Of a DNA stretch of 64,000 nucleotides, positions 59,052-64,000 are shown piece after piece. The notes beneath the pieces are model-generated. The model was not told the DNA's origin. It did not search any database and worked only from the letters and a program-made list of their open reading frames with translations. A program made the translations under genes and the position numbers. The DNA comes from JAJAZB01 sp964244295. GTDB lineage: Bacteria > Bacteroidota > Bacteroidia > Cytophagales > Spirosomataceae. The first letter of the stretch is position 1. The number at the start of each line of letters is the position of its first letter. Where the stretch lies: NCBI GenBank assembly GCA_964244295.1, contig CAXTIG010000037.1:10012-74011 (forward strand), given 5' to 3'.

Positions 59052-60107
59052 TTACGCGTAAAACGCCCCCGTTTTCGTTTTCAGGAACGTCTCCAGCGGC
59101 ACGTCTTCCTGCTTGAGGAAACCGGTTTGGGGCAAGGCCCCGTCGGCCACCAGTTCGACCACGGCCACGATGGACGCCGCCGTGGTCCAGGAAATGGCCC
59201 GCCAGGCCTGGCCGTCGATGGTCCGGGGGTGGTAGGCGCGGTAAAATTCTTCGCGTTCGAGGCGCTCGCCTTTCCAGCCTTCCACCACGGCGTACACGTA
59301 CACCACGTCTTCCTGCACGGGCGGCTTGGCGGCGGTCAGAATTTCTTCGGTCAATTGGCGGCGGTCTTTTAAGATCAATTCGTAGAGCAAAAACCGCATC
59401 AGCCGCCCGTGGCCGGGGTAGCGGATGGTTTTGTAGTTGAGCGTGTCTACCTGGCCCTCGTAGGTTTCGCAGAGCGTCCCCAGTCCGCCGGAGGTGCTGA
59501 AGGCCTCAAATTCCTGCCCTTCGATGTTGATCGTTTCCAGCCCTTCCAGCGCCGGAACCCACTTGCGTTGTCCGTTGTGAATCACCTCGCAATCGTTGAG
59601 GTATTCATTGATGACCCCCGCCGGCGACCAGGTAAACGAGTACCCCATCTGCCCGTTGGGGTGGGCGGGCAGGGCACCCACGCGCAGTTCGATGTCGCGC
59701 AGGCGGCTGAATTTTTTGGCTAAATCGGCCCCCACGATGCCGATAAAACCGGGGGCCAGCCCGCACTGCGGGGCCAGCACGGCGCGGCTGCCGTCGGCGG
59801 CCATTTCGCGGATGGCGTTGGTGGTGGGCACGTCTTCGGTAAGGTCGAAGTAATGCTTGACGAGGCGGTGGGCCAACCGGGCCACGGGCAAATTGAGCGA
59901 GTAGGGCAGGCAACTGACCACGCCATCGGCTTCGCTGAGGAGTTTTTCGAGTAAAACTTCGTCGGAAACCAGACCGGTTACGACGGGAAAGGGCACTTCG
60001 GTAGCGGGGTATTGCTGGTCAAAACCCGTGACGCGAAAGCGCTGGCTGAGCAACACGCCGACCAGCGAGCCGACTTTGCCTAAACCAATGACGAGAAGGT
60101 GGTGCAT
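59052..60107 (-). CDS. Saccharopine dehydrogenase-like oxidoreductase
   Basis: 351 residues. The NAD(P)-binding fold starts at once with VIGLGKVGSLVG (6-17). Then CLPYSLNLPVARL, the substrate segment LAPQCGLAPGFIGIVGADLA, GYSFTWSPAGVINEYLN, and TSGGLGTLCETYEGQVDTLNYKTIRYPGH. It matches the saccharopine-dehydrogenase (C-terminal half) family of lysine metabolism. Next to a 2-oxoadipate enzyme, a role in lysine degradation is plausible. Last gene of the leftward catabolic cluster. Confidence 0.87.
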   Translation of the reverse strand: MHHLLVIGLGKVGSLVGVLLSQRFRVTGFDQQYPATEVPFPVVTGLVSDEVLLEKLLSEADGVVSCLPYSLNLPVARLAHRLVKHYFDLTEDVPTTNAIREMAADGSRAVLAPQCGLAPGFIGIVGADLAKKFSRLRDIELRVGALPAHPNGQMGYSFTWSPAGVINEYLNDCEVIHNGQRKWVPALEGLETINIEGQEFEAFSTSGGLGTLCETYEGQVDTLNYKTIRYPGHGRLMRFLLYELILKDRRQLTEEILTAAKPPVQEDVVYVYAVVEGWKGERLEREEFYRAYHPRTIDGQAWRAISWTTAASIVAVVELVADGALPQTGFLKQEDVPLETFLKTKTGAFYA

Positions 60108-60121
60108 TTTTTTAATGTGCT

Positions 60122-60185
60122 AATTTCCAATGTGCTAATTTCCAATGGTTCCATTCGCACATTAGAAATTAGCACATTGGAAATT
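60122..60185. repeat. Foldback between two catabolic genes
   Basis: 25-bp arms at 60122-60146 and 60161-60185, one mismatch, core CCAATGTGCTAATTTC, which is itself repeated head to tail on the left side. It touches the stop of the 2-oxoadipate gene. Confidence 0.9.
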
Positions 60186-61096
60186 CATTTTTTTGTCATC
60201 TCAAACAAATTCGTCGCCTGCTCGCCGAGGAAGCCCTGGAACCAGACTTGTTCGCCGTTTTCCTCGATAAAATTCCGCTCGGCCAGTTCGTAGTAGGCGT
60301 AGGTCCACTCCAGGAGGCCGGGGCTGCCGTCGGCTTCGTGGACGGGACTTTTTTCCCGCATGGCTTGGGTCGAACTCTGGCGGAGTTTGCTACCGCGTTC
60401 ACCCTCGATTTCGGCCTTCATCGGTACCCCGGCCTTTTTCAACCCTTCAATGGTGGCTTCGATGTTGGGCCATTCGGCCACGTGCTGGTGGTTGATGTAG
60501 GCCGTGAAGTGATTCACTGAATTGCCGTGCAACAGCGTCCAGGCCCCGAACTGTGAGACCGCATTCACCGCCTCGACCGTGCTGCGCAGGGGCGGCTGCC
60601 AGGGGCGGCTGAAAAACGTCACCAAAGCATCGACCAACGCCGTGCCCGCTTCGTCGGGCAGTTCGCCCTTGACGGTGAGTTCGGCCAGCCAACTTTCGGG
60701 GTCGTTCGCCAGCAGGTTGGGGGTGTGGGCTACGGCCTCGTCGATGAGCCGGGCGGTGGCTTCGGGCAATTCACCAACCTCCAACTGACTCACGAAAAAC
60801 TTAGGAAATCGTTCGTTTGCGTGCTGAAAATGGTACGAGTTGAGGTACTTGCTCGGAAAGTGGTAGGGGTCTTTTTTCTGGTACCCCAGCGCTTCCAGCA
60901 CCCGGCCAATGGCCATCAAACCGGGCATTTGCTGGCCAGTGTGGGTATGAAACGTGCGAAAGGCGCAGTGGTCGTTCACCACGGTGCCACCTTTTTGTTG
61001 CACCAGGTCGGCGTAGGTTTTGGCGTAGGGCACCCGCTCGCAGTAGTCGGCCCAGAGGCGGTCGAGGAGGTGCTCGGTGAGGGTTTCGGTGGTCAT
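60185..61096 (-). CDS. 2-oxoadipate dioxygenase/decarboxylase (DUF1338, HglS-like)
   Basis: 303 residues. DUF1338 motifs: VNDHCAFRTF with a metal-ligand His near residue 43, YHFPSKYLNSYHFQHAN, PKFFVSQLEVGELP, WTLLHGNSVNHFTAYINH with a second His set, and FIEENGEQVWFQGFLGEQATNLF. The HglS family is Fe(II)-dependent and converts 2-oxoadipate to D-2-hydroxyglutarate in lysine degradation. The neighbouring saccharopine-dehydrogenase-like gene supports that pathway. Cytoplasmic. Confidence 0.88.
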   Translation of the reverse strand: MTTETLTEHLLDRLWADYCERVPYAKTYADLVQQKGGTVVNDHCAFRTFHTHTGQQMPGLMAIGRVLEALGYQKKDPYHFPSKYLNSYHFQHANERFPKFFVSQLEVGELPEATARLIDEAVAHTPNLLANDPESWLAELTVKGELPDEAGTALVDALVTFFSRPWQPPLRSTVEAVNAVSQFGAWTLLHGNSVNHFTAYINHQHVAEWPNIEATIEGLKKAGVPMKAEIEGERGSKLRQSSTQAMREKSPVHEADGSPGLLEWTYAYYELAERNFIEENGEQVWFQGFLGEQATNLFEMTKK

Positions 61097-61143
61097 GGGT
61101 GGTGGTTTTTAATTCGTCCCGGTTCAGTGTGAAATTATAATTT

Positions 61144-61231
61144 TTTGTCATCCTGGAAGGACCTTGTTGGGGTACCGGAGCTTCCCCTGAAATCCCAGGA
61201 TAGGTCAACAAGGTCCTTTCAGGATGACAAA
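61144..61231. repeat. Foldback, GTCATCCTGGAAGGACC family, copy 2
   Basis: 26-bp arms at 61144-61169 and 61206-61231, one mismatch, core TCATCCTGGAAGGACCTTG. Relative of 18416-18508. It separates the flavin reductase gene from the 2-oxoadipate gene in the same transcript. Confidence 0.9.
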
Positions 61232-61275
61232 CTATGTGAAGGCTGTATCGTTAGCCAAACTAAAAACTGATTCAT

Positions 61276-62133
61276 TCAGGCCAGCAACACCAGCCAGGCT
61301 TCGGCCAGCCGCCCTTCGGCCAGGTACTCGCGGGCACGCCAATGCCGGGCCTCCGAACCGGTCGGCAAATTGCCTATTTTTTCGACAAACTTCCGTCGTT
61401 CTGTCGAATCGGGCAGGCTTTCCACGTTGGCAAGCTGCGCTAACTCGTTGCCGGTCAGTACGGTGCTGCGGCGAATTTCCTCCGGTAAGCCGTCGAAGCC
61501 GATGCCCAATTTCTGGTTGGGCCGGGGCACTTCGAACAGCGCCGCGCCCGAAGCCCGGCAGTACCAGTCGCCGCCCAGGCGGGCCACCCAGTCGGTTTTG
61601 CGAGGGTCGATTTGACCGTGTTCATTCAGGATTTTTTCGGAAACGTGAATCAACACCACTTCGCAAATCACGAGGTTGGCCGAACCGCCACCGGGGCCCA
61701 TCGTCACGATCTCGCGCACGAGGGCCTCCATCGCCACCGGGCACTCGGCTACGCGGGGCGGGCGCACCCGCTCGGAAGGTGCTTCGGTCAGCCCGGCCTT
61801 GCCAAATTCGTTTACGCCCTTCGGATACTCGGTACTGGCCAGCGAAGCCTGCTGTACGAGGCGGTAATCGAGTAGGTTCACGACCACTTCGGGCACGTCG
61901 CGCAGGTTTTCGAGGGTGTGCTTGGGCGTGTTGTCGCGGACGCGGTTGTTAGGCGAAAACACGAGCGTCGGCGGGTTGATGCCGAAAAGGTTGAAGTAGC
62001 TGAAGGGGCTGAGGTTTACCCGCCCGGCCCCGTCTACCGTCGAGGCGAAGGCAATCGGGCGCGGAGCCACGGCGCTTTTCAGCAGCGCGTCGATGTCGCG
62101 AAGGGGCGTGTGGGCGGGGTCGAAGGTTTGCAT
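61276..62133 (-). CDS. Flavin reductase family protein
   Basis: 285 residues. The FMN-binding split barrel covers about 15-200: LLKSAVAPRPIAFASTVDGAGRVNL, SPFSYFNLFGINPPTLVF, RDNTPKHTLENLRDVPEVVVNLL, GSANLVICEVVLIHVSE. Family members reduce flavin with NAD(P)H or act on other electron acceptors. An extension of about 70 residues after the domain (IGFDGLPEEIRRSTVLTGNE) matches the longer type found in catabolic clusters. Its exact partner is unknown. Confidence 0.87.
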   Translation of the reverse strand: MQTFDPAHTPLRDIDALLKSAVAPRPIAFASTVDGAGRVNLSPFSYFNLFGINPPTLVFSPNNRVRDNTPKHTLENLRDVPEVVVNLLDYRLVQQASLASTEYPKGVNEFGKAGLTEAPSERVRPPRVAECPVAMEALVREIVTMGPGGGSANLVICEVVLIHVSEKILNEHGQIDPRKTDWVARLGGDWYCRASGAALFEVPRPNQKLGIGFDGLPEEIRRSTVLTGNELAQLANVESLPDSTERRKFVEKIGNLPTGSEARHWRAREYLAEGRLAEAWLVLLA

Positions 62134-62144
62134 AAGAGTTTACC

Positions 62145-62231
62145 GTTTAGAGTTCAGGGTTTAGAGTTTGGCAGTTGGAGCGAATGCCGCACGGCTGTTC
62201 AACGCAAAACTCTAAACCCTGAACTCTAAAC
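62145..62231. repeat. Foldback at the end of fahA
   Basis: Perfect 25-bp arms at 62145-62169 and 62207-62231, core GAGTTCAGGGTTTAGAG, loop 37 nt. The right arm, read leftward, encodes the last residues and stop of fahA (62212). Confidence 0.93.
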
Positions 62232-63483
62232 TCGGTAGCACCGTCCCCCGCATCTCCCCAAATCCCACCCGCCGTTCGCCCACGCCCGCGTGACCGCGCA
62301 GCGTGACGGTATCGCCGTCGAGGAGGTAGCGGCGTTCAGCCGAACGCGGCCCGACCCCCCCCAGCGGAAGCGGGATTTTTCCACCTTGCGTCATTTCGAG
62401 CAGGCACCCCAGGCTGTCGGGTGTAGGACCGGAAATGGTGCCCGAACCGAGCAAATCGCCGACCTGCATCGGGCAGCCGCCGACGGTGTGGTGGGCGAGC
62501 ATTTGGGCGAAATTCCAGTAGAGAAATTTGGCGTTGGAACGGCTGATTCGGGTTTCGGGCAAGTCATTTCCCGAAAGAAAAACGTCGAGATGCAGGTCGA
62601 AATGGCCGGGCGCGGTGGTTTGCAGGTAGGGCAACACGGGCGGGTCTTGCGTCGGGCCGGGTACCCGAAACGGTTTCAGCGCGGCCAGCGTCACGATCCA
62701 CGGGGAGATGGACGTGCAAAAATTTTTCCCCAAAAACGGCCCCAGCGGTTGGTATTCCCAGCGCTGAATGTCACGGGCCGACCAGTCGTTGAGCAGCACG
62801 AAGCCGAAGAGGTGGTCGTCGGCAACCGTCGGCCTAACGACTTCCCCCAACCCGGTTTCCCGGCCTACGACGGCGGCCAGTTCCAGTTCAAAATCCAACG
62901 CTTTCGAGGGGCCGAACTGCGGCACTTCGCTGTCCGGCGGCACGGTCTGGCCGGAAGGCCGGTGAAAATCCGTGCCCGACACCACCACCGACGAAGCCCG
63001 CCCGTGGTAGGCCACCGGCAGGTGTTTCCAGTTGGGCATCAGCGGCTGCTCGGGGCGGAAGAGGCGGCCCACGTTGGTGGCGTGGTACTCGCTGGCGTAA
63101 AAATCGGTGTAATCGCCCACCTTCACCGGCAGGTGCATTCGGGCGTCGGCCTGGGGCACGAGGGCCGGAGCGAGGCGGTCTTTTTCGGGAAAATCAACGT
63201 GCAGTAATTCGGTAAGCCGCTGCCGGACGGCCTGCCAGGCGGGTTGGCCGTGGGCGATGAACGAATTCAAATTCAGGGCAAAGGCCGTTTTCATCAGGTC
63301 GATTCCCGCGAAAAAACCGAGTTCCTGCACCGCCCAGAGGTCGAGAATCTGCCCGCCGATGGCCACGCCCACGCGCCGGTAGCGGTTTTCCGAAGAAAAA
63401 ACGCCGTAGGGCAAGTTGGCGAGGGTAAAGTCAGAATTGGGCGGAATGGAGACCCAGGAAGCAAGCGGATTACTCAAAATCAA
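62212..63483 (-). CDS. fahA: Fumarylacetoacetase
   Basis: 423 residues, usual length. FahA cleaves 4-fumarylacetoacetate to fumarate and acetoacetate, the last step of tyrosine degradation. N-terminal domain about 1-120, catalytic domain with DYTDFYASEYHATNVGRLFRP, PVAYHGRASSVVVSG, FELELAAVVG, GFVLLNDWSARDIQRWEYQPLGPF, LGKNFCTSISPWIV and VGDLLGSGTISGP. The final residues SLEFRV are encoded by a foldback arm. It overlaps the upstream marR stop by 4 nt (ATGA). Confidence 0.95.
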   Translation of the reverse strand: MILSNPLASWVSIPPNSDFTLANLPYGVFSSENRYRRVGVAIGGQILDLWAVQELGFFAGIDLMKTAFALNLNSFIAHGQPAWQAVRQRLTELLHVDFPEKDRLAPALVPQADARMHLPVKVGDYTDFYASEYHATNVGRLFRPEQPLMPNWKHLPVAYHGRASSVVVSGTDFHRPSGQTVPPDSEVPQFGPSKALDFELELAAVVGRETGLGEVVRPTVADDHLFGFVLLNDWSARDIQRWEYQPLGPFLGKNFCTSISPWIVTLAALKPFRVPGPTQDPPVLPYLQTTAPGHFDLHLDVFLSGNDLPETRISRSNAKFLYWNFAQMLAHHTVGGCPMQVGDLLGSGTISGPTPDSLGCLLEMTQGGKIPLPLGGVGPRSAERRYLLDGDTVTLRGHAGVGERRVGFGEMRGTVLPSLEFRV

Positions 63484-63920
63484 TGACTGATGTTTCGGTG
63501 AATGGAATCCAGAATCCGGGTGAATTCCCGGTAGTCCGTGTCGGAAAGCTCACCCCAGGCCCGCCGCCGCACGTCGACCACGATGGGCAGTGCCCGCTCG
63601 TAGGTGGCCTCGCCCGCCGGGCTGAGGTGGACGCTGAACTTGCGGCGGTCGCTGGGGTCGGGACGGCGCTCGGCCAGCTCTTTTTTGATGAGCAAATCGA
63701 GCATCCGCGTCACGGTGGGCGTGTCTTTCACGGTCATTTCGGCCAGTTCGGTCTGGCTGATGCCGGGGTTACGCCGCACGTGGTCGACGAGCACCCACTG
63801 GTCGACGGTCAGGTCGAGGCCTGCCTCGTCGAGGTTACGCTGGAGCGAGTTGCGGATTTTTTTAATCGTCGTATCAATCTTGAAAAAATACGCGCGCTCG
63901 TCGGCAGGGTTAGTCGTCAT
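63480..63920 (-). CDS. MarR family transcriptional regulator
   Basis: 146 residues. Winged-helix core: LTVDQWVLVDHVRRNPGISQTELAEMTVKDTPTVTRMLDLLIKKELAERRPDPSDRRKFSVHLS (about 38-102), flanked by dimerisation helices. Its stop overlaps the fahA start (ATGA), so the two are translationally coupled, suggesting that it senses an aromatic intermediate and controls this operon. Confidence 0.92.
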   Translation of the reverse strand: MTTNPADERAYFFKIDTTIKKIRNSLQRNLDEAGLDLTVDQWVLVDHVRRNPGISQTELAEMTVKDTPTVTRMLDLLIKKELAERRPDPSDRRKFSVHLSPAGEATYERALPIVVDVRRRAWGELSDTDYREFTRILDSIHRNISH

Positions 63921-63926
63921 GACTCC

Positions 63927-63950
63927 AATTAAAAATTAGGAATTAAAAAT
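63927..63950. repeat. Single arm of the AATTAAAAATTAGG foldback family
   Basis: 24 bp identical to the left arm of the foldback at 29991-30100 (AATTAAAAATTAGGAATT...). It is in the 5' region of the marR gene; a pairing arm, if any, is beyond the window. The remaining bases to 64000 show no gene. Confidence 0.8.
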
Positions 63951-64000
63951 CAATGGTTCGTCAATCTTGGGCTGAATGGAGGGCACAAAAAAAGGCGTGG

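Overview
The window reads as chromosomal DNA of a GC-rich member of the Bacteroidota, most likely order Cytophagales. The evidence is a SusC/SusD/SusE starch locus, a GldB-type lipoprotein, DUF4249 lipoproteins beside a TonB-dependent receptor, a TlpA/DUF4369 thioredoxin, a Fsr-type exporter, and nine perfect copies of the Bacteroidota -7 promoter box TAnnTTTG at sensible distances from starts. No rRNA, tRNA, CRISPR array, integrase or transposase gene was found.

Layout. 0-8 kb: a cut-off phosphoesterase, a DUF2141 protein, a lipoprotein, prmA and a 1694-residue exported protein of unknown function. 8-13.6 kb: GmhB-like phosphatase, membrane protein, DMT transporter, cytoplasmic sulfite-oxidase-like enzyme, and a Fsr-type MFS exporter divergent from an AraC regulator. 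13.6-22.4 kb: housekeeping genes (ftsW, murG, rluA-type, gatB, TlpA-like, proC), an amidohydrolase, and a small four-helix-bundle ORF that sits inside a pair of inverted repeats. 22.5-29.2 kb, all leftward: MutS-like ATPase with membrane segments, Fur family regulator, RelE/ParE-type toxin-antitoxin pair, a frameshifted antitoxin copy, an MsbA-like ABC exporter, a VapC-type pair and gldB. 29.3-31.4 kb: two-component system. 31.6-34 kb: GH1-like hydrolase, a coiled-coil protein and a DUF4352 protein. 34.2-44.7 kb: a starch utilisation locus. 44.7-48.5 kb: gene relics, cold-shock protein, Tat-exported phospholipase C. 48.5-54 kb: TonB receptor flanked by two DUF4249 lipoproteins, with an orphan barstar and an orphan antitoxin between. 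54.2-55.9 kb: a Dam-type methyltransferase followed 2 nt later by an unassigned protein, probably a restriction-modification cassette. 56-64 kb: Dabb protein, DUF4301 protein, lipoprotein, and a leftward catabolic cluster (MarR, FahA, flavin reductase, DUF1338 2-oxoadipate enzyme, saccharopine-dehydrogenase-like).

The starch locus works as a unit. A one-protein regulator carries two CBM20/48-like modules outside the membrane, several membrane segments, and an AraC DNA-binding domain inside. It precedes SusC, SusD, SusE and an exported GH13 neopullulanase-type enzyme.

The most unusual property of the window is the density of long, near-perfect inverted repeats (foldbacks, arms about 15-43 bp) between genes. 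They belong to many unrelated sequence families, several present twice or three times. They lie in most intergenic gaps, including most spacers of the starch operon and of the catabolic cluster. Several provide the stop codon and last residues of the neighbouring gene (murG, the MutS-like gene, response regulator, histidine kinase, fahA). One lies in frame inside the linker of the ABC exporter. One related pair of arms encloses the four-helix-bundle ORF, which suggests a mobile or formerly mobile element.
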